From Microbacterium horticulturae (GTDB lineage Bacteria > Actinomycetota > Actinomycetes > Actinomycetales > Microbacteriaceae): a stretch of 64,000 bases of DNA. The translations under genes and the position numbers were made by a program. Position 1 is the stretch's first letter; every line of letters starts with the position of its first letter. Under the pieces are notes generated by a model, which saw only the letters and a list, made by a program, of their open reading frames with translations, made no database searches and was not told the DNA's origin. The stretch lies in contig NZ_CP119108.1 of NCBI RefSeq assembly GCF_029094505.1, forward strand, positions 1,488,001 through 1,552,000. The letters are read 5' to 3'. Positions 38,208-46,014 of this stretch are shown here, in pieces.

Positions 38208-39467
38208 GTGAGCACCATCGTCGACACCGCCCGTGACCGCATGCGGTCGGCCAAGGACGCAGCACGAACGGTGGGCCTGCTCTCCGACGCTGCAAAACGC
38301 GACGCGCTGCTGGCGGTCGCCGAGGCGATCGGGGCTTGCGCCGATCGCATCATCGCGGCCAACGTCGACGATCTTGATCACGGGCGCGCGAACGGGCTCT
38401 CGACGGCGCTGCAGGATCGCCTGCGCCTCGATGCGGCACGCGTGGCGGCCCTCGCCGACGCGGTCCGTGACATCGCTGCGCTGCCCGACCCCGTCGGCCG
38501 CGTCCTCGACGAGCGCACTCTGCCCAGCGGCGTGCGGCTGCAGAAGGTCTCCGTGCCGTTCGGGGTCGTCGGCGCTATCTACGAGGCCCGCCCCAATGTC
38601 ACCGTCGACATCACCGCCCTCGCGCTGCGCTCGGGCAACAGCGTGGTGCTCCGCGGCGGCTCGGCCGCGCAGCGCACGAACGCCGTGCTTGTGGACGCCA
38701 TCCGCACGGCCCTTGACAGTGCCGGCATCGACGCCCGCGCCGTGCAGAGCGTCGACGACTTCGGCCGTGACGGGGCGCGCGAGCTCATGCATGCGCGGGG
38801 CCTTGTCGACGTGTTGGTGCCGCGCGGCAGCGCGCAGCTCATCGAGACGGTCGTGACCGAATCGTCCGTTCCGGTCATCGAGACGGGAGCGGGCATCGTG
38901 CACATCGTGCTCGATGCGAGTGCGCCGCTGGAGTGGGCGCGCGACATCGTGGTGAACGCGAAGGTACAGCGCCCGAGTGTGTGCAACGCGGTCGAGACGG
39001 TGCTCGTCCACCGGGACGCCGCGCCCCGCCTCGTCGGTCCGGTCGTGGCGGCGCTGCAGCAGGCGGGCGTGACCGTGCACGGCGACGAGTCCGTGGCATC
39101 CCTCGCCGACGACGTGGTGCCGGCGACCGATGACGACTGGGCCATCGAGCACCTCAGCCTCGACCTGTCGATGCGCGTGGTCGACGATCTCGACGGTGCG
39201 CTCGCGCACATCCGGCGATACTCGACACATCACACCGAGTCGATCATCACGACCGACGACGCCAATGCCGAGCGGTTCCTCGCCGAAGTCGACTCGGCCG
39301 TGGTGATGGCGAATGCTTCGACCCGGTTCACCGACGGCGGCGAATTCGGATTCGGCGCCGAGGTGGGTATTTCCACGCAGAAGCTGCACGCCCGCGGTCC
39401 GATGGGGTTGGCCGAGCTGACCAGCACGAAGTGGCTCGCGCGCGGTGCAGGACAGGTCCGGGCATAG
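38208..39467 (+). CDS. proA: Gamma-glutamyl phosphate reductase
   Basis: A 419-residue aldehyde-dehydrogenase-fold enzyme for the second step of proline synthesis. The catalytic Cys lies in KVQRPSVCNAVETVL, and FGVVGAIYEARPNVT and the C-terminal FGFGAEVGISTQKLHARGPMG signature are present. GTG 38208 is six bases after TAGACT (38196-38201), so an additional leaderless promoter is likely. Acts with ProB. Confidence 0.96.
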   Translation: MSTIVDTARDRMRSAKDAARTVGLLSDAAKRDALLAVAEAIGACADRIIAANVDDLDHGRANGLSTALQDRLRLDAARVAALADAVRDIAALPDPVGRVLDERTLPSGVRLQKVSVPFGVVGAIYEARPNVTVDITALALRSGNSVVLRGGSAAQRTNAVLVDAIRTALDSAGIDARAVQSVDDFGRDGARELMHARGLVDVLVPRGSAQLIETVVTESSVPVIETGAGIVHIVLDASAPLEWARDIVVNAKVQRPSVCNAVETVLVHRDAAPRLVGPVVAALQQAGVTVHGDESVASLADDVVPATDDDWAIEHLSLDLSMRVVDDLDGALAHIRRYSTHHTESIITTDDANAERFLAEVDSAVVMANASTRFTDGGEFGFGAEVGISTQKLHARGPMGLAELTSTKWLARGAGQVRA

Positions 39468-39482
39468 CGCCTAGACTGAGGG

Positions 39483-39512
39483 ATGGCGCGCGAGCGCCCT
39501 GGAACGACATGA
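39483..39512 (+). CDS. Possible leaderless 9-residue leader peptide
   Basis: TAGACT at 39472-39477 is followed after five bases by an ATG opening MARERPGTT and a stop. The stop overlaps an in-frame start of the next gene as ATGA (39509-39512). This would couple translation of the small membrane protein to the leader. Inferred from spacing only. Confidence 0.3.
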   Translation: MARERPGTT

Positions 39513-39523
39513 ACGGAGTACCG

Positions 39524-39745
39524 ATGACCTTCGCCTCGCTGATCGCCTTCGCCGCTGAGGAGGCCGAGCACGGCAACGTGATGCTCGAGACGGTCTGGTA
39601 CCCGATCATCGCCCTTGCGGTGTTCTTCTTCCTCGCCATGGTGACGCTGTCGTACAAGAACGTCGCGAACCGTCATGCACCCAAGGCCGCCGCCTACGCG
39701 AAGGAGCACGCGGACGACGCGCCGCAGGCGGGGCACGGCCACTAG
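39524..39745 (+). CDS. Small single-helix membrane protein
   Basis: A 73-residue protein with one hydrophobic helix (TVWYPIIALAVFFFLAMVTLSY) near residues 24-45 and a His-rich C-terminus (QAGHGH). No family recognised. Start ATG 39524 has GGAG at good distance; an in-frame ATG at 39509 would add MNGVP. It is in the proA-nadD interval, common in Microbacteriaceae-like arrangements as far as recalled. Confidence 0.75.
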   Translation: MTFASLIAFAAEEAEHGNVMLETVWYPIIALAVFFFLAMVTLSYKNVANRHAPKAAAYAKEHADDAPQAGHGH

Positions 39746-39754
39746 GCCCACCGT

Positions 39755-40351
39755 ATGACGACGTCGCGACCCGAGCGCATCGGGGTCATGGGTGGGACGT
39801 TCGACCCGATCCACCATGGCCACCTTGTCGCGGCGTCCGAAGTGGCGGAGTCGTTCGGTCTCGACGAGGTGATCTTCGTGCCCACGGGACGACCGTGGCA
39901 GAAGTACAAAGTCACGCCGAGCGAGCATCGGTATCTGATGACCGTCATCGCGACGGCATCCAACCCCCGCTTCACGACGAGTCGGGTCGACATCGACCGC
40001 TCCGGTCCCACCTACACGATCGATACCCTCCGTGATCTGCGCACGGAACGGCCCAACGCGGAGTTCTACTTCATCACGGGGGCCGACGCCGTAGCGCAAA
40101 TTCTCAGTTGGAGGGACCATGATGAACTATGGGATCTTGCGCACTTCGTCGCCGTTTCCAGACCCGGCCATGTTCTGAACACGGACGGTCTGCCGAGCGA
40201 TGACGTGAGTCAGCTGGAGATCCCCGCCCTGGCGATTTCGTCGACGGATTGTCGGCAGCGCGTCCGTGAGGGCCACCCCGTGTGGTACCTCGTCCCCGAC
40301 GGCGTCGTCCAGTACATCGCAAAGCATCATCTTTACCGGAGCAAGGCATGA
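39755..40351 (+). CDS. nadD: Nicotinate-nucleotide adenylyltransferase
   Basis: A 198-residue NadD that adenylates nicotinate mononucleotide in NAD synthesis. The nucleotidyltransferase motif [13 protein letters not shown] and the C-terminal [10 protein letters not shown] are visible. ATG 39755 lies 9 bp after the preceding stop. Its end overlaps the next gene (ATGA). Confidence 0.95.
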   Translation: MTTSRPERIGVMGGTFDPIHHGHLVAASEVAESFGLDEVIFVPTGRPWQKYKVTPSEHRYLMTVIATASNPRFTTSRVDIDRSGPTYTIDTLRDLRTERPNAEFYFITGADAVAQILSWRDHDELWDLAHFVAVSRPGHVLNTDGLPSDDVSQLEIPALAISSTDCRQRVREGHPVWYLVPDGVVQYIAKHHLYRSKA

Positions 40352-41427
40352 GCACACCCGATCAGCCGCTCACTCGTCGGCAGATTCGTGAGCTGCGCAA
40401 CACCGGCGTGACCCCTGTGATCGCGCCCGCAGCCGCACCCGACGCCTCGGAATCGGGGCGGGATGCCGCAGACGACGCCACAGAGGCGGTGCAGCAGCCA
40501 GCTCCCGCGCCGGAGCCCGTGACGCCCTCACCCCTGCCGCGTGCGGCAGCTCCCGCGCCCGTGCACACCGCACCGGTGCCCGACCACAACGTCGACCTGG
40601 GTGCCACACCGCTCACCCGCCGTCAGGCTCGACAGCAGGAGCGCATCCGCACCGCGTCGGTGCCGGTCATCACGCCTGATGTGGCAGGGGCCGGGGCGTC
40701 GGTCCCCTCCGTCCGTCCTGCGGGCACCGCTGTCGTCGAGCGCTCGCCCTGGGCGCCGCCCGTCGACGACGCGCCCGAGCAGAGTGCGCGGTCGGCCGCG
40801 GCTCCGGCCCCCGTGGCGACACCCGAGGCCGAGCCGGAGCCCTCCTTCGAGAAGCTGCTGGGAGTGGACGCCCCGGCGGAAGACGAGGCACCTCGCCCGG
40901 GCGGCGCGACGCCGCCGTCGAACGAGAAGCCGGTACTCAACCCCGCCTTCGGTGCGAAGCTGCTCTCCGCCGATGCGAAGGCCCCCGAACCGGCTGCATC
41001 GTTCGAGCAGCTGCTGACGCGAGACACAGCCAGCAGCGGCAGCGCCTCGGCGCCGCATGCCCTCATCATGTCGCAGACCTCGGCTCCGCTCGTCGCGCCG
41101 ATCGCCGGAACCGGCGAGGTGCTCGTGACGGGCACGTTCGCGCTGCCGGAGGGGCTCGGCTCGACCGGACACGCCATCGGGACCGCAGATGGCAAGGAAG
41201 TCGATGCGATCCTCGTTGACGGCGAGTTGCCCGCTCACTCGTCGCCGACCCCGATTGCGGCCAGCGCTGCCGTCAGCACGATCAAGACGAACGACGAGGT
41301 CATGCAGGCGCCCGCCCCTGAAAAGGGCGGCAAGCTGATGCTGTCGCTCGCCATCACCGCCGGTGTACTGGCGCTCGCCCTCGTCGGCGTGCTCGTGTAC
41401 GCCCTCGCTTCTGGAGTCATTTCGTGA
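40348..41427 (+). CDS. Ala/Pro-rich protein with one C-terminal membrane helix
   Basis: A 359-residue protein, mostly low-complexity Ala/Pro/Glu sequence. Two copies of the motif PLTRRQ lie near residues 8 and 89 ([20 protein letters not shown]). The single transmembrane helix is at the C-terminal end ([20 protein letters not shown]). Topology suggests a long cytoplasmic part anchored at the membrane. Function unknown; it lies between nadD and rsfS and overlaps both (ATGA, GTGA). Confidence 0.8.
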   Translation: MSTPDQPLTRRQIRELRNTGVTPVIAPAAAPDASESGRDAADDATEAVQQPAPAPEPVTPSPLPRAAAPAPVHTAPVPDHNVDLGATPLTRRQARQQERIRTASVPVITPDVAGAGASVPSVRPAGTAVVERSPWAPPVDDAPEQSARSAAAPAPVATPEAEPEPSFEKLLGVDAPAEDEAPRPGGATPPSNEKPVLNPAFGAKLLSADAKAPEPAASFEQLLTRDTASSGSASAPHALIMSQTSAPLVAPIAGTGEVLVTGTFALPEGLGSTGHAIGTADGKEVDAILVDGELPAHSSPTPIAASAAVSTIKTNDEVMQAPAPEKGGKLMLSLAITAGVLALALVGVLVYALASGVIS

Positions 41428-41801
41428 CCGCAACCCCACAGGGACTCGACATGCTGGCCGTTGCCGCAACGGCCGCTCAAGCCAAGGGAGGGGAGGAGCT
41501 CGTCGCACTCGACGTGTCCGAGCCGCTCCCGCTCGTCGACGTCTTCCTCGTCGTCTCGGGGCGCAGCGAGCGCAACGTCGCCGCCATCGCCGACGAGATC
41601 GAAGACAAGATGCTCGAGGCAGGCCACAAGCGTCTGCGCCGCGAAGGTCGACAGGAAGCACGCTGGATTCTGCTCGACTTCGGCGACCTTGTGGTGCACG
41701 TCTTCCACGAGCAGGAACGCGAATTCTACGGCCTGGAACGGCTGTGGAAGGACTGCCCCGCGGTCCCGATCGCCGAGGCGCAGACAGCCTCGGCGGGATG
41801 A
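41424..41801 (+). CDS. rsfS: Ribosomal silencing factor RsfS
   Basis: A 125-residue RsfS/Iojap protein that binds bL14 and blocks subunit joining in starvation. DVFLVVSGRSERNVAAIADEIEDKM and WILLDFGDLVVHVFHEQEREFYGLERLW are the family core. GTG start overlapping the previous stop. Follows nadD as in many bacteria. Confidence 0.95.
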   Translation: MTATPQGLDMLAVAATAAQAKGGEELVALDVSEPLPLVDVFLVVSGRSERNVAAIADEIEDKMLEAGHKRLRREGRQEARWILLDFGDLVVHVFHEQEREFYGLERLWKDCPAVPIAEAQTASAG

Positions 41802-41873
41802 CGGCTCGATTTCGTCAGTGCTCGAGAATGTAGTAATCTGAACGGGTTGCTTCGAGAGCTTCGAAGTGATTCT

Positions 41874-41949
41874 GGGCCTGTGGCGCAGCTGGTAGCGCAC
41901 CTGCATGGCATGCAGGGGGTCAGGGGTTCGAGTCCCCTCAGGTCCACCA
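41874..41949 (+). tRNA. tRNA-Ala (anticodon GGC)
   Basis: The acceptor GGGCCTG pairs with CAGGTCC (one G-U), the anticodon stem CCTGC/GCAGG encloses ATGGCAT (GGC), and the T-arm is AGGGGTTCGAGTCCCCT. Discriminator A and an encoded CCA follow. A terminator begins two bases downstream. Its last 37 bases plus 6 bp recur at 44216-44258. Confidence 0.96.
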
Positions 41950-41955
41950 AAGAAA
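41913..41955 (+). repeat. Left direct repeat (attL-like) at the tRNA-Ala 3' end
   Basis: Forty-three bases covering the tRNA-Ala anticodon-arm end, T-arm, acceptor 3' strand, CCA and AAGAAA are identical to 44216-44258 in the same orientation. This is the expected footprint of site-specific integration into a tRNA gene that keeps the tRNA functional. Confidence 0.85.
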
Positions 41956-41980
41956 ACCCCCGGTGAAACGGGGGTTTTCT
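41951..41980 (+). terminator. Rho-independent terminator of tRNA-Ala
   Basis: A 12-bp perfect stem AGAAAACCCCCG/CGGGGGTTTTCT with loop GTGAAA and a T-run in the descending arm. A sister hairpin follows the second repeat at 44256. Confidence 0.85.
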
Positions 41981-42096
41981 GCTTCCGTAAAGGGTGTCAG
42001 CTTCACGAGATCCGGGCACTTTCCGGCCGGTGGTGCCCGCATTGCCGTTCTGGTCACGCTGCAGCTCGTCGATCTTGGGTCACGACACGCCCGGGA

Positions 42097-42569
42097 TGCA
42101 TCGTGATACCGCAGGCCAGTTCGGGCAGCTCTCGCAGCCCCGGCCGGAGATCCCCATCAACTTCGAGATCTCCGATGGGCAGCGCGTCAAGGTCGGCGGC
42201 AAATCCCACCTGCACATGCTCTTTGGCAGCCTGCGGGCAGATACCGATCCGGTGTGGGTGGTCCTGGACCGCGGGCCCATTGGTGCACAGGCAATCTGCC
42301 CCGGCAAAGATGGCCTCGTAGTCGAGAGCGGGGTGGCCGGCGGTATCCAAAATCGTGTTGTTCGGGAGGCAGGGGGCGGCAGTTCACCCGTGCGTATCAG
42401 TCGCCATGCTTGCTCGTGGATGCGGACCGCGACCACCGCGGAGGTGTTGAGTGCTGAGGAGGCAGTGACCGTTGCCTGGGGGTGGCTCCATTGCGAAGGG
42501 CTGCCGGCGGGTTTCCATGCGCGCCGACTCACGGATCGGGAGCTAAGCCTCGGCCGGCGAGGGAGCTGA
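42097..42569 (+). CDS. Doubtful ORF in the tRNA-Ala island
   Basis: A 157-codon reading frame (IPINFEISDGQRVKVGG...VWVVLDRG...) that is open from 41994. No family recognised. The opposite strand at 42054-42350 also carries a plausible 98-residue frame (DYEAIFAGADCLCTNGPAV...). Both frames share their third codon positions, so GC3 cannot decide between them. One of them, or a decayed remnant of a gene, may be real. Confidence 0.3.
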
Positions 42570-42588
42570 GCTCCGATAGCATCGGCAC

Positions 42589-42912
42589 GTGGCAGCTCAA
42601 CGTTCGCGTCGCTTCGGCGCATGGCAGCTCGGCTGGACCGCCGCCGGCGTGGCCGTCCTCGGTGCGGTCGTGGCCTTCGTGGCGAGAGCCTCGGCGCCAC
42701 GCTACGGCGAGATCGTTGCCAACCACGCTGGTTGGGCGGACGATGCGATGCGCTCTCTCGGCGCCACGATGGTTGCTCGCCAGCCTTACGACTTGGTCTT
42801 CGAGATTGCGCTCGGCATCACCGCGGTGGCAGTCATCGTCCTGCTCTGCGTTGGCGTCAGGGCACTCGGGAAGTGGAGCGCCTCGAGGCGTAACCCTCGC
42901 ACCCCCTTCTGA
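42589..42912 (+). CDS. Small two-helix membrane protein in the island
   Basis: A 107-residue protein with two hydrophobic helices (about 11-30 and 64-86, LVFEIALGITAVAVIVLLCVGV), basic at both ends. GTG 42589 is six bases after TAGCAT (42577-42582), a leaderless arrangement seen repeatedly in this window, supporting it as a real gene. Function unknown. It lies upstream of the HExxH protein gene (74 bp) and may be co-expressed. Confidence 0.6.
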   Translation: MAAQRSRRFGAWQLGWTAAGVAVLGAVVAFVARASAPRYGEIVANHAGWADDAMRSLGATMVARQPYDLVFEIALGITAVAVIVLLCVGVRALGKWSASRRNPRTPF

Positions 42913-42986
42913 CTCGTCCCTCAGGAGGAGTGCGCCACCTCGTCACCGCACCCCTCGCACCACCTATGTGCGGCAGTATTCAAGTC

Positions 42987-44030
42987 ATGACGTCATTCGC
43001 TGCGCCAGAAGTCGACTTCGTGCTGGAGCACGGCGCTGACCCTGCGTTACTCGGCATCCAGCCCTCAACGACCGCGGGGCTTCAGAGGCTAGGCCGGTGC
43101 CTCGCGGTGCTCGGTGCCAACGCCCCGCGCCCACAGGAAGTCAAGCTAGTCATCACGGCTGACTTCGTGAAGTCCGTTTCGGACCGGCTGCCGCCCGCAC
43201 AGAGAGGGCTCTACGACATCTCCCGCGGAGCAGGAACGGTGGGCGCCAAGACAATGATGGTGCGAGACGATGTGCACGTTCTCGTGCCGGCACTGCTCTG
43301 TCTCGACGCCGACGTAGCTCAGGCACGTTCCGCACCTAAGCACGCAAAGGAGATCGCCGATATCGTGCAGTTGCGCACAGGCATGCTCTACCGCTTGGTG
43401 ACCCACGAAGCGCAACACGTAGCCATGTATCAGAACGGTGAGGACGACCCCATTATCAGAGATGCGCGAGAGGGTCGGCGCAATCTCTTGGTCGCGGCCC
43501 ACCAAGTGATGACCGAGTATCGGGCCGAGCTCGGAGTCCCGGCGCAGATGAATGCCCCGACATCGGAGTGGAGCCCGATAGAGGACCTGGAGGTGTTGCG
43601 GGACGGGCTGCGCCGCGTCGCGTGCGTCGAGTACCAGAGCCACTTAAACGTGGGCAAGCTCGCCCATGATGTGTTGTACCAGGCTTCCAACCTGTGGAAG
43701 GCATTCGCGTATCAGGCCGCCATGTGCCGCGTCGAAGGTGTCGCCATCGGCGAACCCGTCTCACTGGACGTGCTCAAGACCGACGAGTGGAAGCGAATGG
43801 CTGATGCACATTGGGTGGACTTCCAAGAGGCGCTCTCCGATGCGCCCACTGGCACGACGGAGTGGGATGAGCGGGCGAGAGAAGACCTCACGGACGAGGT
43901 CGCGAACGTGCTTGACCAATGGCTTGACACGCTCGGCTTCTCGTGGAGCGACGGCCCCGCAGGGAGCCGGTTCGACATCCTGTCTTGGGACCTGCTCGAC
44001 GATGACGATGACGATGACGATGACGAGTGA
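42987..44030 (+). CDS. Unfamiliar HExxH protein, putative zincin-like metallopeptidase
   Basis: A 347-residue soluble protein. THEAQH places His140, Glu141 and His144 in an HExxH zinc motif, preceded by the helix RTGMLYRLV. TEYRAELG at 176-183 offers Glu177 or Glu181 as a third ligand, as in gluzincins. It ends in a run of nine Asp encoded by tandem GATGAC units. Codon choice is looser than in neighbours (ATA, TTA and several A/T-ending codons). No signal peptide. No family recognised; peptidase activity is inference. The start is uncertain: ATG 42987 lacks a clear ribosome-binding site, and ATG 42966 or GTG 42930 are in frame. Confidence 0.65.
   Translation: MTSFAAPEVDFVLEHGADPALLGIQPSTTAGLQRLGRCLAVLGANAPRPQEVKLVITADFVKSVSDRLPPAQRGLYDISRGAGTVGAKTMMVRDDVHVLVPALLCLDADVAQARSAPKHAKEIADIVQLRTGMLYRLVTHEAQHVAMYQNGEDDPIIRDAREGRRNLLVAAHQVMTEYRAELGVPAQMNAPTSEWSPIEDLEVLRDGLRRVACVEYQSHLNVGKLAHDVLYQASNLWKAFAYQAAMCRVEGVAIGEPVSLDVLKTDEWKRMADAHWVDFQEALSDAPTGTTEWDERAREDLTDEVANVLDQWLDTLGFSWSDGPAGSRFDILSWDLLDDDDDDDDDE
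44001..44024 (+). repeat. Hexanucleotide tandem repeat encoding the Asp tail
   Basis: Four exact GATGAC copies, preceded by a further GAC. Length change by 6-bp slippage would add or remove Asp pairs without frameshift. Confidence 0.8.
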
Positions 44031-44215
44031 TGCGCCTGCACGCCGCTGGCCAGTGCCCTCATTGGTGACCGCATTCAGTCTCCAAGTGCCCGGATTAGTG
44101 CCCGGATGGGATTCCGCAAGATTCCGGGAAGAGGCCGGGAGACACCCGGAAATCCAGGGGAGAAGCGGGTTCCTCAAGGTCACTACAGGCAGGGCCGGGA
44201 CACCAACATCACTGA
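44031..44215. other. Right part of the island without a recognisable gene
   Basis: No ORF with gene-like composition, tRNA, or integrase fragment is seen between the HExxH gene and the right repeat. Short CCGG-rich imperfect repeats (near 44110-44155) are visible but not interpretable. Confidence 0.5.
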
Positions 44216-44258
44216 CAGGGGGTCAGGGGTTCGAGTCCCCTCAGGTCCACCAAAGAAA
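44216..44258 (+). repeat. Right direct repeat (attR-like), tRNA-Ala 3'-end remnant
   Basis: Identical over 43 bp to 41913-41955. It lacks the 5' two thirds of the tRNA, so it cannot be a functional tRNA gene. With the left copy it delimits an insertion of 2303 bp. Confidence 0.85.
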
Positions 44259-44280
44259 CCCCCGGCTCGTCCGGGGGTTT
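44256..44280 (+). terminator. Hairpin after the right repeat (probable original tRNA-Ala terminator)
   Basis: A 10-bp stem AAACCCCCGG/CCGGGGGTTT with loop CTCGT and a short T-run. It has the same position relative to the repeat as the terminator after the intact tRNA. Confidence 0.75.
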
Positions 44281-44368
44281 CGTGCTGTGCGGGCGGATCG
44301 CGCCTGTCAACCCCCTCCATCCGGCGAGCAAGAGCGTCTAGGTTTCCGAGCAGATCGGAGGGCGGATC

Positions 44369-45196
44369 ATGCGTGAAGGCCGGATCGACACTGCAGACTA
44401 TTCACCGATGCGCGCCATCGTCACCGGGGCAGACTCTGGTATCGGACGAGCCACCGCCGTGGCGCTCGCGGAGTCGGGGTTGGACGTGGGCATCACATGG
44501 CACACCGATGAGGCCGGCGCACAGCGCACCGCCGACGAGGTGCGCTCGCGCGGGGTGGAGGCCGTTGTCGGCCACCTCGACACGGCCGACCTGGAGCGCT
44601 GCGGTCCCGCGATCGGCGACCTCGTCGAGGCGCTGGGTGGGCTCGACGTGTTCGTGAACAACGCCGGCACCGGCATCATGACGCCGTTCCTCGACACGTC
44701 GATGGAGGAGTGGCGTCGCGTGGTCGACACGGACCTCTCGGGCGCATTCGCGTGCATCCAGCGCGCCGCGCGCCACATGGTCGCCGCGCGACGCGGCGGC
44801 TGCATCATCGCTGTCACGAGCGTGCATGCGCACCAGCCGATGGTGGGCTCCGCGGCGTACGACGCGGCCAAGCACGGTCTGGACGGGCTCATGAAGACCA
44901 TCGCGCTCGAACTCGCGTGGCATGGCATCCGGGCGGTGAGCGTGGCGCCGGGCGAGATCGCCACGCCGATGACCGGGCAGACCGACGTCGACCCGCGCGA
45001 CCACGATCGCCCGGGTATCCCGCTGGGGCGACCCGGCGATGCCCGAGAAGTCGGTGCCGTGATCGCCTTCCTCGCGTCGCGAGCGGCGGGCTACATCACG
45101 GGCACCTCGTTGTCGGTCGACGGCGGGATGCTGCAGATGGGCCCGCAGGCGGGAGCGGCGATCGCCGACCACGACTGGCGCCACGTCCGCGACTGA
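44369..45196 (+). CDS. Short-chain dehydrogenase/reductase (SDR)
   Basis: A 275-residue classical SDR. The NAD(P)-binding glycine motif TGADSGIGRA lies near residue 20, NNAG follows, then Ser in VTSVHAHQ, and YDAAKHG gives the catalytic YxxxK. The C-terminal GTSLSVDGGM is typical of glucose dehydrogenase- and FabG-like members. GGAGG precedes the ATG. It borders the island and is convergent with the TetR gene. Substrate not predictable. Confidence 0.9.
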   Translation: MREGRIDTADYSPMRAIVTGADSGIGRATAVALAESGLDVGITWHTDEAGAQRTADEVRSRGVEAVVGHLDTADLERCGPAIGDLVEALGGLDVFVNNAGTGIMTPFLDTSMEEWRRVVDTDLSGAFACIQRAARHMVAARRGGCIIAVTSVHAHQPMVGSAAYDAAKHGLDGLMKTIALELAWHGIRAVSVAPGEIATPMTGQTDVDPRDHDRPGIPLGRPGDAREVGAVIAFLASRAAGYITGTSLSVDGGMLQMGPQAGAAIADHDWRHVRD

Positions 45197-45214
45197 CGGC
45201 GGATCCGACGAGGA

Positions 45215-45886
45215 TCACTCGACGTAGCTGCGCAACTCCGGGCCGGGGTGCAGCACGCCGTTGACGATCGATCGGATGGCGAACTCGCTCGCCTGGGCGA
45301 GGTCGACGGCTGTCGGTTCGAGCAGCCACTGCAGCTGCAGCCCGTCCATCACCGCGAGAATGGCCGCGGCCGCGGCATCCACCGTCTCCATCGATGTCAC
45401 GCCCTGCTGCCCGCACAGCTCGCGGAAGGCGGCGACGACGTCGCCGCGCAACACCCGGTACCGGTCCTCGAAGTACGGCCGCCCGGGGTGCTCGTCGGTC
45501 ACGGACTCCGCTGACAAGACGGTGTACACCTGGACGATCCCGGGGCGCTGCGCGTTCGCGAACGCGGTGCGCACCAGATGCAGGAAGAGTTCAGGCCCGC
45601 CCGGGATATGCTGGTCGGCGAGTTCGGCGACGTCAGCCTGGTCGCGGTACGCAAGAACCTCGAGCAGCAGATTCTGCTTCGACCCGAAGTGGTGGAGAAC
45701 CCCCGCGTGCGTCATGCCGGCCTGCTCGGCGATCTCGGCGAGGGTACCGTTCGTGGATCCCTTGCTGCCGAAGACGTCCATCGCAGCCTGGAGGATCTTC
45801 GCGTGCTTGCGCTGCGTAGCGGGTCGCATGCGCGCGCCAAGGCCTGCAGCGGCTTCGGTCACGGTGGCTCCTTCGTCGAACATCAC
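45215..45886 (-). CDS. TetR family transcriptional regulator
   Basis: A 223-residue regulator. The N-terminal HTH (AAMDVFGSKGSTNGTLAEIAEQAGMTHAGVLHHFGSK, residues about 34-70) is typical TetR; the C-terminal ligand domain is divergent. GTG 45886 or ATG 45883 are both possible starts. It is divergent from the ABC importer/GH3 operon, and two 18-bp palindromes between them are likely its operators. It probably represses the operon until a sugar or glycoside is present. Confidence 0.9.
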   Translation of the reverse strand: MMFDEGATVTEAAAGLGARMRPATQRKHAKILQAAMDVFGSKGSTNGTLAEIAEQAGMTHAGVLHHFGSKQNLLLEVLAYRDQADVAELADQHIPGGPELFLHLVRTAFANAQRPGIVQVYTVLSAESVTDEHPGRPYFEDRYRVLRGDVVAAFRELCGQQGVTSMETVDAAAAAILAVMDGLQLQWLLEPTAVDLAQASEFAIRSIVNGVLHPGPELRSYVE

Positions 45887-45903
45887 AAATCGGCAACTGT
45901 CAC

Positions 45904-45932
45904 TTGTCAGCTTACCGGCGAGTAGGTAATCT
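45904..45932 (+). promoter_or_regulatory. Promoter of the ABC importer-GH3 operon
   Basis: TTGTCA (45904-45909), a 17-bp spacer and TAATCT (45927-45932) form a near-consensus sigma-70-like promoter. The first palindromic operator (45912-45929) occupies the spacer and part of the -10. Confidence 0.65.
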
Positions 45933-45959
45933 CACATCAGCTTACTTTCTCGACAGTAA
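45912..45959. promoter_or_regulatory. Twin TetR-type operators
   Basis: Two 18-bp palindromes, TTACC-N8-GGTAA (45912-45929) and TTACT-N8-AGTAA (45942-45959), share the form TTACY-N8-RGTAA. Their centres are exactly 30 bp apart, about three helical turns, so dimers would bind the same DNA face. One covers the promoter, the other the expected transcription start. Confidence 0.7.
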
Positions 45960-46014
45960 GTTAAACAGGGGCGTGCCCCAACCCGTTGCACAACGACCGT
46001 GTCAAGGAGACGCA

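Noticed and set aside
41950..44216. Prophage or ICE
   Set aside because: No integrase, structural, replication or conjugation gene is present in the 2.3-kb segment.
44216..44258. A second tRNA gene
   Set aside because: Only the 3' part (43 bp) of tRNA-Ala is present; acceptor 5' strand, D-arm and most of the anticodon arm are missing.
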